Of a stretch of DNA of 64,000 nucleotides, positions 18,901-26,889 are shown piece after piece (position 1 is the first letter of the stretch; the number at the start of each line of letters is the position of its first letter). The position numbers were made by a program, and so were the translations under genes. Source of the DNA: Flavivirga amylovorans (GTDB lineage Bacteria; Bacteroidota; Bacteroidia; Flavobacteriales; Flavobacteriaceae); NCBI RefSeq assembly GCF_030540875.1, contig NZ_JAUOEM010000002.1, positions 650,926 through 714,925 on the forward strand, given 5' to 3'. The notes under the pieces are model-generated. The model was not told the DNA's origin. It did no database searches and saw only the letters and a list, made by a program, of their open reading frames with translations.

Positions 18901-19932
18901 ATGAAAGCAAACATACAAGAAATAGAGCCTTATGAAGCAGATGGTGTTGTTTACCATGCAGACACGTGTTTGCCTCTAATTGATGCTTTTAAACGCAAAA
19001 AATTAAAGTTTAAAGCGCTGGCTAGACATACTTATCCAGGAGATAGATTGGACGAAAACACACTTGGACTTAATAGTATTGGGTATTGGGATGCTAACGA
19101 ACCACAAGACTGGGGTTTAGATTGGCATCGAAATGAAGGGATAGAGTTTCATTTTTTAGAATCTGGATCTATGCCCTATGCTCAAGAGAACAAAGAGGTT
19201 TTGTTAATGCCAAACCATTTAACAATTACACGTCCTTGGGAAGCGCATAAAGTAGGGAATCCGCATATAGGTATGGGGAAGTTTTACTGGGTAATTATAG
19301 ATTTGGGGGTTCGTAGACCTCATCAAGAATGGGTTTGGCCAGATTGGATTACTTTAACACCTTCAGACTTAACAAGGCTTACAACTATTTTAAGGCAAAA
19401 TGAAAAATCCATTTGGAAAACAGATCAGAGAATTCGAGATTGTTTTATGCGAATAAATAAAGCGGTAAATACTGATATAAATGGAAGTAATGCATCTAGA
19501 ATAAGATTGCTCATAAATTACTTGTTAATTTTATTATTGGATTTATTGAATACCGACGATATTGTTTTAAATGAGTCGCTTACCGATAGTTCTAGAAGTG
19601 TTAAGTTCTTTTTGAAAGAACTTGAAAAAAAACTTTCTGAGAATTGGACAATCGAATTGATGGCACAATCAGCAGGAGTGGGTTTGACTCGATTTACGCA
19701 TCATTGTAAGCGGTTAACAAACTTAACGCCCATGCGTTATTTGACTATGAAGCGATTGGAAATGTCTAAAGGAATACTATTGGAAAATAAAGATTTAACG
19801 ATTGCCGAGGTTGCTTATATGTGCGGGTTTACTACAGGACAATATTTTGCTACAGTGTTTAAAAAACATGAAAAATGCTCGCCTAATGAATATCGTTTAA
19901 AATGCACGATTGATAATCTTCAATTGACCTGA
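18901..19932 (+). CDS. AraC family transcriptional regulator
   Basis: 343 residues from the ATG at 18901. An in-frame TTG at 18871 would add ten residues with no family support. The N-terminal half (about 1-210) is a cupin-like ligand domain (GIEFHFLESGSMPYA). The C-terminal 100 residues hold the two AraC helix-turn-helix motifs (WTIELMAQSAGVGLTRFTHH and LTIAEVAYMCGFTTGQYF). It lies between the minus-strand dehydrogenase operon and the plus-strand isomerase-transporter operon and points toward the latter, so it probably senses the sugar and controls both. Confidence 0.9.
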   Translation: MKANIQEIEPYEADGVVYHADTCLPLIDAFKRKKLKFKALARHTYPGDRLDENTLGLNSIGYWDANEPQDWGLDWHRNEGIEFHFLESGSMPYAQENKEVLLMPNHLTITRPWEAHKVGNPHIGMGKFYWVIIDLGVRRPHQEWVWPDWITLTPSDLTRLTTILRQNEKSIWKTDQRIRDCFMRINKAVNTDINGSNASRIRLLINYLLILLLDLLNTDDIVLNESLTDSSRSVKFFLKELEKKLSENWTIELMAQSAGVGLTRFTHHCKRLTNLTPMRYLTMKRLEMSKGILLENKDLTIAEVAYMCGFTTGQYFATVFKKHEKCSPNEYRLKCTIDNLQLT

Positions 19933-20131
19933 ATCTAAATTATCAAATTTGATTTAAAGATCTAATTCCTAATGCTATTTTGGGCATAGAAGTATTGGTA
20001 CATATAATAAACTTACTGATGTTTAAATTCTTTCACTGAATAAAAATACACAGTATTTTAAATTCAAATATATATTTTCACATAATCATCTCAATTCTTT
20101 TATTGTGAGGTGTTTAACTAAAAATGCTTTT

Positions 20132-21088
20132 ATGAAACGTAGAGATTTTGTTAGTAAGACAACTTGTGCTAGTGCTGGACTGTCCATATTAGGTGCTTAT
20201 GCCTGTAAAGACTCCGAAAAAAAAGAGGTTATGTCTAATCGAATTGAGAATAAGAAACCTTTGTTTTTTAAAATGTCCTTAGCAGAGTGGTCATTGCATC
20301 GCGCCTTGTTTGGAAATAAAATGAACAATTTAGATTTCGCAGCAAAATCTAGAAGTTTTGGGTTCGAAGGGTTAGAATATGTAAATGGTTTTTTTAAAGA
20401 TAAGGCTAAAGATATGCCGTATTTAAAAGAGATGAACTTACGAGCTAATTCAGAAGGGCAGCAAAATGTTTTAATTATGATTGATAGAGAAGGAGCACTT
20501 GCGAATGCAGATAGTAAAGAACGAGTTAAAGCTATTGAGAATCATTACAAGTGGGTGGAGGCAGCTAACTTTTTAGGTTGCCATGCTATTCGAGTTAATT
20601 TGGCAGGTGGTGTAGACAAAAATGAAGCCTTAAAGGCAAGTATTGATTCTTTACATAGACTTTCAGAATTTGCAAAAGGGTCAGATGTTAATGTTTTGGT
20701 TGAGAACCATGGAGGCTTCTCTTCGAATGGAAAATGGATGACCAATGTGTTTTCTCAAATAGAAAGTGAAAATTGTGGCACCTTACCCGATTTTGGAAAT
20801 TTCTGTATAGAAAAAAACAAAGAAGGTGTTTGCATTGAGGAATATGATAAATATCAAGGCATGAAAGAGTTGTTACCTTATGCTAAAGCTGTAAGTGCAA
20901 AATCTTATAATTTTAATGAAAAAGGAGAAGATACTGTTATAAACTACCTTAAGATGATGGAGATGGTTAAGGCATCAGGTTATACTGGATTTGTTGGTGT
21001 TGAATATGAAGGTGATATACTACCAGAAGAAAAAGGGATTGAACTAACCAGAGATTTATTGGTTCGTGTTGGAAAACAACTTTCGTGA
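20132..21088 (+). CDS. Tat-signal sugar phosphate isomerase/epimerase-like TIM-barrel protein
   Basis: 318 residues from the ATG at 20132 (KRRDFVSKTT, Tat-like). The open frame extends to a GTG at 20105 that adds nothing family-like. The signal also contains a lipobox-like GAYAC, so a lipid anchor is possible. The barrel belongs to the xylose isomerase/hydroxypyruvate isomerase superfamily, with likely metal ligands in VENHGG, LPDFGN, AVSAKS and VGVEYEGD. Members in similar clusters epimerise or isomerise keto sugars. The histidine usual at the third ligand position is replaced by the KS of SAKS, so activity is uncertain. Confidence 0.75.
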   Translation: MKRRDFVSKTTCASAGLSILGAYACKDSEKKEVMSNRIENKKPLFFKMSLAEWSLHRALFGNKMNNLDFAAKSRSFGFEGLEYVNGFFKDKAKDMPYLKEMNLRANSEGQQNVLIMIDREGALANADSKERVKAIENHYKWVEAANFLGCHAIRVNLAGGVDKNEALKASIDSLHRLSEFAKGSDVNVLVENHGGFSSNGKWMTNVFSQIESENCGTLPDFGNFCIEKNKEGVCIEEYDKYQGMKELLPYAKAVSAKSYNFNEKGEDTVINYLKMMEMVKASGYTGFVGVEYEGDILPEEKGIELTRDLLVRVGKQLS

Positions 21089-21112
21089 GAAACTAATTAA
21101 ACTAAATGTATA

Positions 21113-22288
21113 ATGGAGAATATTAATAAAAACAGGCTTTTTCTGGCAAGTTGTCTTGCGTTAATTACTACAGCAATGACTTTTGCTATTCGTGCACGTT
21201 TAGAAACTGTATTTGGTCCAGAAGGTGTAGGGCTTACCCTTGAACAAATAGGATATGCCTTTGCACCTGCTTTTTTTGGATTTACTATAGCTATGATAAT
21301 AGGTGGTCCATTGGTTGATTTACTTGGTATAAAAAAAATAACCTGGATGGCGTTTATTACACATGCAGTTGGCATCGTTTTAACTATTATGGCAGATTCT
21401 ATAACGTCCTTATTTATTGCAACGTTATTTGTTGGCATTGGTAATGGATTTGTTGAAGCTGCTTTAAATCCGTTAGTAGCATCCATGTATCCAAATGAGA
21501 AAACTAAAATGCTGAATAGGTTTCACGTTTGGTTTCCTGGGGGGATTGTAATTGGAGCACTTTTAGGATGGTTAACAATGGATGTTATGGGATTAAATTG
21601 GCAAGTTATGGTGGGAACTTTATTTATTCCATTAATTATTTACGGTACATTATTTATAGGTCAAAAAATTCCTGTAACCGAACGTGTTCAATTAGGAGTT
21701 AGTAATAAGAAAATGTTTGCTAGTGTTTTAAATCCTTTGTTTCTTTTTATGGTGGCATGCATGTTTCTTACGGCTGCTTCAGAACTGGGAACAACCCAAC
21801 GTATTGAGTCTTTATTAAAAGAATCTGTCGCACAACCATTATTAGTATTAGCTTTTATAAACGGTATTATGGCTTTAGGACGATTATTTGCTGGTCAGGT
21901 GGTTCATAAATTAAAACCTTCTGGAATGCTATTGTATTCTGCAATATTCACCTTTATAGGTTTATGGATGCTCACAGTAACAAATGGTGGGATGACTTTT
22001 GTTGCGGCTGCTGTTTTTGCTATAGGCGTTACTTTTTTCTGGCCAACAATGCTCGGTTTCGTCGCAGAATATTTACCAGAAACGGGTGCTTTAGGGCTTT
22101 CTATTATGGGAGGTGCTGGTATGTTTTCTGTGTCCATAGTATTACCTGTTATGGGAAGGCTTATGGATGGAGAAGGAGGTATTAATGAAGCTTTAAGAAC
22201 CATGTCTATTCTACCTGCTATTTTAATTGTATTATTTTTAGGGCTAAATATCTATATGAAAAAAAGAAATCAAACAGCAGAAGTATAA
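21113..22288 (+). CDS. MFS transporter, probable sugar importer
   Basis: 391 residues with about 12 hydrophobic segments across the whole length, in two halves separated near residue 195. It resembles FucP/NarK-like major facilitator proteins; the first cytoplasmic loop has GGPLVDLLGIKK. It starts 24 bp after the isomerase gene and ends 7 bp before a Gfo/Idh gene, so it probably imports the sugar or keto sugar produced by the exported enzymes. The substrate is not readable from the sequence. Confidence 0.85.
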   Translation: MENINKNRLFLASCLALITTAMTFAIRARLETVFGPEGVGLTLEQIGYAFAPAFFGFTIAMIIGGPLVDLLGIKKITWMAFITHAVGIVLTIMADSITSLFIATLFVGIGNGFVEAALNPLVASMYPNEKTKMLNRFHVWFPGGIVIGALLGWLTMDVMGLNWQVMVGTLFIPLIIYGTLFIGQKIPVTERVQLGVSNKKMFASVLNPLFLFMVACMFLTAASELGTTQRIESLLKESVAQPLLVLAFINGIMALGRLFAGQVVHKLKPSGMLLYSAIFTFIGLWMLTVTNGGMTFVAAAVFAIGVTFFWPTMLGFVAEYLPETGALGLSIMGGAGMFSVSIVLPVMGRLMDGEGGINEALRTMSILPAILIVLFLGLNIYMKKRNQTAEV

Positions 22289-22295
22289 TTAAAAT

Positions 22296-23447
22296 ATGAA
22301 TAGAAAATTAAGAATGGGAATGATTGGTGGAGGCACTGGATCATTCATTGGAGATGTGCATAGAAAAGCGGCATCCATTGATGGCATGATAGATTTGGTA
22401 TGTGGTGCTTTTAGCAGTAGTGTAGAAAAATCGATAGCATCTGGAAAAGCTTTATATCTTCCTGAGGACAGATGTTATGGGAGTTATGAAGAAATGATTT
22501 TAAAAGAAAAAAAACTTCCAGCTGATGTACAAATGGATTTCGTAGCTATAGTAACGCCAAATCATATGCACTTTCCACCTGCAAAACTGGCCTTAGAGAA
22601 TGGGTTTCATGTGGTTTGTGATAAGCCAATGACTTTAACATTGGATGAAGCGATTGAATTAGAGAAGATCGTTGCTGAAAGCGGAAAATTATTCGCGCTA
22701 ACACATAATTACACAGGTCACCCATTAGTAAAGCAAGCCAAAGCTATGGTTGCAAATGGTGATTTAGGGAACATTAGAAAAATACAAGTTCAATATTTAC
22801 AAGGTTGGTTGTCTACGGCAGTAGAATCTACAGAGAATAAACAAGCGGCTTGGAGAATGGATCCTAAGCGCTCTGGAATAGGTGGTGCCTTAGGAGATAT
22901 TGGTACGCATGCCGAAAACTTAGTAGAATATATTACAGGTTTGAATATAGATGAATTAGCTGCCGATTTAGGGACGTTTGGAAAAGGCAGAATTCTAGAC
23001 GATGACGGTAATTTATTGCTTCGTATGGAAAATGGAGCAAAAGGCACGATGTCTATTTCTCAAATTGCTTTAGGAGAAGAAAATAATTTAGCCATTAGAG
23101 TATATGGTGAAAAAGGAAGCTTAGAATGGCATCAGGAAAACCCAAATCAATTGATTACACGTTGGCTTAAAAATCCTATTAAGATCTTTACACCAAACGG
23201 AAACGATCTTTATCCAGAAGCATTAAACGTTTCTAGAATTCCTGCTGGACATCCAGAAGGTTATTTGGAAGCTTTTGCTACTATTTATAAAAATTTCGGA
23301 ACCCATTTAATGGCAGTCTTAAATGGAGTGACGATAGAAAGGCCAGATTACCCAACAGTAAAAGATGGTGTTCGAGGTATGAAGTTTATTTATGCTGCGG
23401 TAGAAAGTGATACGAACAATGGGGCTTGGACAAAGTTCGAAAAGTAA
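22296..23447 (+). CDS. Gfo/Idh/MocA family oxidoreductase, cytoplasmic
   Basis: 383 residues without a signal peptide, unlike the two Gfo/Idh proteins at 6306 and 7528. The Rossmann start GMIGGGTGSFIGDVH is at about residues 8-22, and the catalytic Lys is in VVCDKPMTL (about 107-115). The C-terminal domain carries DIGTHAENLVEY with a likely catalytic His. It is placed between the transporter and a TIM-barrel isomerase, so it could reduce an imported 3-keto sugar or oxidise the intact sugar. The E. coli ycj and glucoside 3-dehydrogenase clusters offer a parallel. Confidence 0.85.
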   Translation: MNRKLRMGMIGGGTGSFIGDVHRKAASIDGMIDLVCGAFSSSVEKSIASGKALYLPEDRCYGSYEEMILKEKKLPADVQMDFVAIVTPNHMHFPPAKLALENGFHVVCDKPMTLTLDEAIELEKIVAESGKLFALTHNYTGHPLVKQAKAMVANGDLGNIRKIQVQYLQGWLSTAVESTENKQAAWRMDPKRSGIGGALGDIGTHAENLVEYITGLNIDELAADLGTFGKGRILDDDGNLLLRMENGAKGTMSISQIALGEENNLAIRVYGEKGSLEWHQENPNQLITRWLKNPIKIFTPNGNDLYPEALNVSRIPAGHPEGYLEAFATIYKNFGTHLMAVLNGVTIERPDYPTVKDGVRGMKFIYAAVESDTNNGAWTKFEK

Positions 23448-23449
23448 TT

Positions 23450-23507
23450 CTTCGACTTTTTTGTCGAAGTTTCCATTAAAATTCTCATTCCCGAGGCATC
23501 GGGAATC
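23450..23507. repeat. Hairpin plus interspersed repeat, family A
   Basis: CTTCGAC...GTCGAAG (23450-23469) is followed by the family A palindrome TCATTCCCGAGGCATCGGGA (23485-23507), in the 78-bp gap inside the operon. Confidence 0.55.
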
Positions 23508-23525
23508 CAAAAAAACAAATAACAA

Positions 23526-24578
23526 ATGAAAACAATAAAAGGGCCTGCTGTTTTTTTAGCGCAATTTGCAGGAAGTGATGCGCCATTTAATTCTCTAGAT
23601 GGAATGTGTAAATGGGCATCAGATTTAGGATATAAAGGCATTCAAATTCCAACTTGGGAATCTAGTTTGATTGATGTGGAAAAAGCAGCAGAAAGCCAAA
23701 CGTATTGCGATGAGTTAAAAGGAAAAGTAGCATCGTATGGATTAGAAATAACAGAACTGTCCACACACTTACAAGGTCAGTTGGTGGCCGTTAACCCTGC
23801 TTATGATACTATGTTTGATGGTTTTGCACCCGAACATGTTAGAAATAATCCCAAAGCAAGAACGGAATGGGCTATAGACTTTGTTAAAAAATCTGGAACC
23901 GCCAGTGGAAGATTAGGTTTAAAATCTCACGCTACGTTTTCTGGGGCTTTAATGTGGCATACCATGTATCCATGGCCACAACGACCAAATGGTTTGGTAG
24001 AGATGGGCTTTAAAGAATTAGCAAATCGTTGGACACCTATTTTAAATCATTTTGATGAACAAGGTGTTGATGTATGTTACGAAATTCATCCAGGTGAAGA
24101 TTTACATGACGGGATTTCTTATGAACGATTTTTAGAAGCCACAGGAAATCATAAACGCGCTAATATCTTGTACGATCCAAGCCATTATGTATTGCAGCAG
24201 TTAGATTACTTAACGTTTATAGATCATTACCATGAGCGTATTAAATCTTTTCATGTTAAGGATGCCGAATTTAACTCAACAGGAAAACAAGGTGTTTATG
24301 GAGGGTATGCCGATTGGAAAGATAGAGCTGGACGCTTTAGATCATTAGGAGATGGTCAGGTAGACTTTAAAGGGATCTTTTCAAAACTAACAAAATATGA
24401 ATGTAACGTTTGGGCTGTTATGGAGTGGGAATGTTGTATAAAGTCTGCGGAACAAGGAGCAAGAGAAGGTGCCCCGTTTATTCAAAAGCATATTATTGAG
24501 TCAGCTGAGCGGAGTTTCGATGACTTTGCTGGTGGCGAGGTTAATGAAGAACAGTTGAAGAATATACTAGGATTGTAA
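23526..24578 (+). CDS. Sugar phosphate isomerase/epimerase (xylose isomerase-like TIM barrel)
   Basis: 350 residues, cytoplasmic. The metal-binding residues of the superfamily are readable: Glu in CYEIHPGED, Asp in LYDPSHYV, His in SFHVKDAE, Glu in VMEWEC. Relatives act as epimerases or isomerases on keto sugars or cyclitols. It follows a cytoplasmic Gfo/Idh gene and precedes a DUF1080 lipoprotein, which suits a step that converts a 3-keto sugar after import. Unlike the barrel at 20132, all ligand positions are occupied by standard residues. Confidence 0.86.
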   Translation: MKTIKGPAVFLAQFAGSDAPFNSLDGMCKWASDLGYKGIQIPTWESSLIDVEKAAESQTYCDELKGKVASYGLEITELSTHLQGQLVAVNPAYDTMFDGFAPEHVRNNPKARTEWAIDFVKKSGTASGRLGLKSHATFSGALMWHTMYPWPQRPNGLVEMGFKELANRWTPILNHFDEQGVDVCYEIHPGEDLHDGISYERFLEATGNHKRANILYDPSHYVLQQLDYLTFIDHYHERIKSFHVKDAEFNSTGKQGVYGGYADWKDRAGRFRSLGDGQVDFKGIFSKLTKYECNVWAVMEWECCIKSAEQGAREGAPFIQKHIIESAERSFDDFAGGEVNEEQLKNILGL

Positions 24579-24603
24579 TGTCAAACTGAGAGTAGTTGAA
24601 GCC
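24579..24603. repeat. Interspersed repeat, family B
   Basis: TGTCAAACTGAGAGTAGTTG just after the isomerase stop resembles the tracts at 6267, 40269 and 40388. Confidence 0.45.
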
Positions 24604-24630
24604 TTTAACTAAACTTAAAACGTATAAATT

Positions 24631-25434
24631 TTGAATATTAGAAAAACAGTTTTAATCGTCTTGGCAGGAGTGTGCGCCTTTGCATGTATTGACGATAAGG
24701 AAAATAAAACGCCAGTAGAAACTAAGAAGAAGGTAGAAATTCAAAAAGAACCAACAGATCCTAAAGATACTGAACTTTATGAACCTGTCCCACCTATAGT
24801 AAACCCCACAGGACAAGGGGGCGTGCCAAGCGATGCTATTGTATTATTTAATGGTAAGAATTTTGACAATTGGATACATACGAAAGACGAAAGCCCAGTA
24901 AAATGGATTTTAAACGATGATGGCTCTATGACCGTTAAAGATAAATCTGGAGATATTCAAACAAAACAAAAATTCGGTAGTATACAGTTACATATAGAAT
25001 GGCAATCTTCAACAGAAAAAAGAGCCAGCGGTCAAAACAGAAGTAACAGTGGTGTTTTTCTTCAAGAGCGATACGAAGTACAGGTATTAGATAATAATGA
25101 TAACGATACCTATGTTAACGGACAGGTAGGATCTATTTACAAACAATCTATCCCTTTAGCAAAAGCATCAGTGCCAACTGGAGAATGGAACACCTACGAT
25201 ATTATTTATCATGCGCCCGAATTTAACCCAGAAGGCGAAAAAACAAAGTCAGCAACCATTACCGTGTTACATAATGGTATTTTAATTCAAGATCATTATG
25301 AAATAAAAGGGACGACTCCATATATAGGCTGGCCTAAAAATAATCCACACGGAAAAGGTGCACTAAGACTTCAAGACCACGGTGATAATAGTGGTGTAAG
25401 TTATCGAAATATTTGGGTTAGGGAGTTGGATTAA
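24631..25434 (+). CDS. DUF1080 lipoprotein (3-keto-glycoside hydrolase-type)
   Basis: 267 residues starting at a TTG; no in-frame ATG lies near. The start is supported by a lipoprotein signal (VLIVLAGVCAFAC). A low-complexity Lys/Glu/Pro linker (about 22-60) is followed by one DUF1080 domain with DAIVLFNGKNFDNW and the C-terminal RLQDHGDNSGVSYRNIWVRE typical of the family. It is the last gene of the plus-strand isomerase-transporter operon. It is the third DUF1080 gene of the window (four domains in total), suggesting different glycoside specificities. Confidence 0.86.
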   Translation: MNIRKTVLIVLAGVCAFACIDDKENKTPVETKKKVEIQKEPTDPKDTELYEPVPPIVNPTGQGGVPSDAIVLFNGKNFDNWIHTKDESPVKWILNDDGSMTVKDKSGDIQTKQKFGSIQLHIEWQSSTEKRASGQNRSNSGVFLQERYEVQVLDNNDNDTYVNGQVGSIYKQSIPLAKASVPTGEWNTYDIIYHAPEFNPEGEKTKSATITVLHNGILIQDHYEIKGTTPYIGWPKNNPHGKGALRLQDHGDNSGVSYRNIWVRELD

Positions 25435-25478
25435 TTCCTTAGTATTTGAGGGTATATTTAAGGCTGATTTTATTTTCA

Positions 25479-25582
25479 GCTACTGGTTTCGTATAAGGAA
25501 AGTACGGGTTTGTAAGCAAGAAAAATGTACTTATCTTTTGATTAAGAAATAAAAATAATATTTTTTTAGCATTGTTAGCTTT
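25479..25582 (-). other. attC-like intergenic site D (degenerate)
   Basis: The motif GTATAAGGAAAGTACGGG (25491-25508) nearly matches GTATAAGAATAGTGCGG at 29816 and CTATGAATAGTACGGG at 28338. The other end carries a box GTTAGCTTT (25574-25582) after an AT-rich tract, as at 29914-29938. The left box (AGCTAC) is imperfect. It directly follows, on the minus strand, the stop of the small gene at 25591. Confidence 0.45.
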
Positions 25583-25590
25583 AGTTATTC

Positions 25591-25791
25591 TTATTTCCTT
25601 AAGTTATCGATAATTCTTTTTATAGCAAAAACAACATTCTGAATATCTTTTCGGTCAAAAGTATCCTCTTCTATATAGAACATCATCTCGACTCCCAAAT
25701 CTAGGCATTTTGCGAATTCCTCTGGAGAAAGTGAACAATCATTAACTAATTTAGAAAAATCTATTTCTTGTTTTTTCATAAAACTTGTCAT
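25591..25791 (-). CDS. Small hypothetical protein divergent from XRE regulator
   Basis: 66 residues from the ATG at 25791. In-frame starts at 25800, 25806 and 25779 are also possible. It is acidic with no recognised domain: EIDFSKLVNDCSLSPEEFAK suggests a helical, helix-turn-helix-like start, but this is weak. A near-consensus Bacteroidota promoter and two operator-like sites lie in the divergent gap. Control by the adjacent XRE protein is likely, as in small regulator/partner or toxin-antitoxin-like pairs. The function is unknown. Confidence 0.55.
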   Translation of the reverse strand: MTSFMKKQEIDFSKLVNDCSLSPEEFAKCLDLGVEMMFYIEEDTFDRKDIQNVVFAIKRIIDNLRK

Positions 25792-25799
25792 ATATGGCA
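25785..25799. promoter_or_regulatory. Candidate XRE operator, site 1
   Basis: TTGTCATATATGGCA is an imperfect palindrome (TGTCA/TGGCA). It overlaps the start codons of the minus-strand small gene. A near-identical copy is at 25832, overlapping the XRE gene start. Confidence 0.55.
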
Positions 25800-25809
25800 T
25801 TAACATATG

Positions 25810-25839
25810 CAAATATAAACCTTTTATTGACTTGTCAAA
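25810..25839 (-). promoter_or_regulatory. Bacteroidota-type promoter for the small minus-strand gene
   Basis: Read on the minus strand: TTTG (25839-25836), an 18-bp spacer, then TATATTTG (25817-25810), fitting the TTTG/TAnnTTTG consensus known for Bacteroides. Operator site 2 overlaps the -33 element. Confidence 0.5.
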
Positions 25840-25846
25840 TATGGCA
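25832..25846. promoter_or_regulatory. Candidate XRE operator, site 2
   Basis: TTGTCAAATATGGCA differs from site 1 by one base and covers the XRE start codon (ATG at 25841), which suggests autorepression. Confidence 0.55.
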
Positions 25847-26089
25847 AGTATGAAAAAGTCAGAAGTTTTAAAAATTGTAGGTCAGAACATAAAAAGAATT
25901 AGACTAGAAAAAGGTTTAACGCAGGTGGATTTGGTCGGTAAAATAGAGGCACGAATTGATACAACGAATATTTCAAGAATTGAGCAAGGAAGGACTAATG
26001 CTACTATTCATACTTTATTCAAAATAAGTCAAGCATTAGAGGTTCCATTGTCCGAAATATGCGACGTATATTTTTCTGAAAGAATATAA
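25841..26089 (+). CDS. XRE family helix-turn-helix regulator
   Basis: 82 residues from the ATG at 25841; an ATG at 25850 is also possible, and the TTG at 25832 would start inside the operator-like site. It is a single HTH domain: KRIRLEKGLTQVDLVGKIE, then TTNISRIEQGRTNATIHTLF. It diverges from the small gene at 25591 and probably represses both genes through the two TTGTCAwATATGGCA sites. It sits between the sugar operon and a decayed transposase, so it may have arrived as part of a mobile module. Confidence 0.82.
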   Translation: MASMKKSEVLKIVGQNIKRIRLEKGLTQVDLVGKIEARIDTTNISRIEQGRTNATIHTLFKISQALEVPLSEICDVYFSERI

Positions 26090-26134
26090 TTTATAGTTTT
26101 TTATCCTGAATTTAGATTCCACTAGGTTGTTGCC

Positions 26135-26160
26135 CCGCTCCGCAAAGCCTCCCGACTTTG
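26135..26160. repeat. REP palindrome, copy 1 (RAYT flank)
   Basis: CCCCGCTCCGCAAAGCCTCC and onward; contains CAAAG...CTTTG. It matches the inverse of 26835-26860 at 25 of 26 positions, so the two copies flank the transposase gene in opposite orientation. Confidence 0.75.
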
Positions 26161-26203
26161 AGGTCATTATAATTTCGAAAATATTCATATAAAACTTTCA
26201 TTT

Positions 26204-26804
26204 TCAATACTGATTATATTTTGTAATTGATGACTTCTTTAAAACGTCTATTACAGGATTATCTATAATTTCAACTTCAATTAAACCTTCGTTATTCACA
26301 TAATTGCTCGCACTAGAATATCTATAATAAGATGCTTTTTCTACAATTCCGGCACGCACAGGGGTTTAAATGGATATAGTCTAACTTAGACCACATAAAC
26401 TTGTACGAATATATTTCCTCTGCATGATTTCCATATTGCCAAAATTGATAGTTGGTATTTCTACTATGGGTTTCTGTGGCTTTTTTAAATCTTTCTAGCA
26501 TCCATTCTCTTCTACTTTCGGGTTCGTTTTTGATTTTTTCTAATATGCTTTTAGCCGTAAATTTTTTTAAATCTCTTATTAAATCTGATAGTTTACCATC
26601 TTTAGATTGAATGATTAAATGTATATGATTGCTCATGATAACATAACCATACAAAAGCATGCCTTTATTTTCTATGCAGAAAGCTAAACAATCAATAACA
26701 ATATCTTTATAAGACTTTCGCGTAAAGACATCTATCCAATCTACTACTGTTGCAGTAATAAAATGTATTTTTTCTTGATCTCGTATAATGTAACCTTCTT
26801 TCAA
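26204..26804 (-). pseudogene. REP-associated tyrosine transposase (RAYT, IS200-like Y1), frameshifted
   Basis: The intact frame runs from 26804 for 160 codons. The HUH motif HIH is at residues 60-62 (MSNHIHLII) and DYIHLNP near the end. After LNP the frame reads CACRNCRK, but removing one C from the CCCC run at about 26371-26374 restores the family sequence VRAGIVEKASYYRYSSASNY and continues to a TGA at 26204-26206, giving about 199 residues. The gene is therefore inactivated by a 1-bp insertion in a homopolymer. REP palindromes lie on both sides, as expected for a RAYT-REP unit. Confidence 0.85.
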
Positions 26805-26834
26805 ATTTTATACGCTTGGTTGATTAATGTTCCG

Positions 26835-26860
26835 CTAAGTCGGGAGACTTTGCGGAGCGG
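26835..26860. repeat. REP palindrome, copy 2 (RAYT flank)
   Basis: On the minus strand CCGCAAAGTCTCCCGACTTA and onward to GCGG folds as a hairpin (CCGC/GCGG and AAGT/ACTT with loop CTCCCG). It is the inverse of copy 1. Confidence 0.75.
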
Positions 26861-26862
26861 GG

Positions 26863-26887
26863 ATTATTTTTACACTTTGTTATGGGC
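26863..26887 (-). other. attC-like end box, cassette 3 (site C, truncated by REP/RAYT)
   Basis: The box GTTATGGGC (26879-26887) is the exact inverse of GCCCATAAC at 28209-28217 on the other side of the lipoprotein gene. The adjoining ATTATTTTTACACTTTGTTA (26863-26882) matches 29914-29933 with one mismatch. The rest of the site is replaced by the REP sequence. Confidence 0.65.
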
Positions 26888-26889
26888 TT

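Noticed and set aside
21097-21486. Minus-strand open frame of 129 codons over the MFS gene
   Set aside because: Mirror of transmembrane segments of the transporter; no family resemblance.
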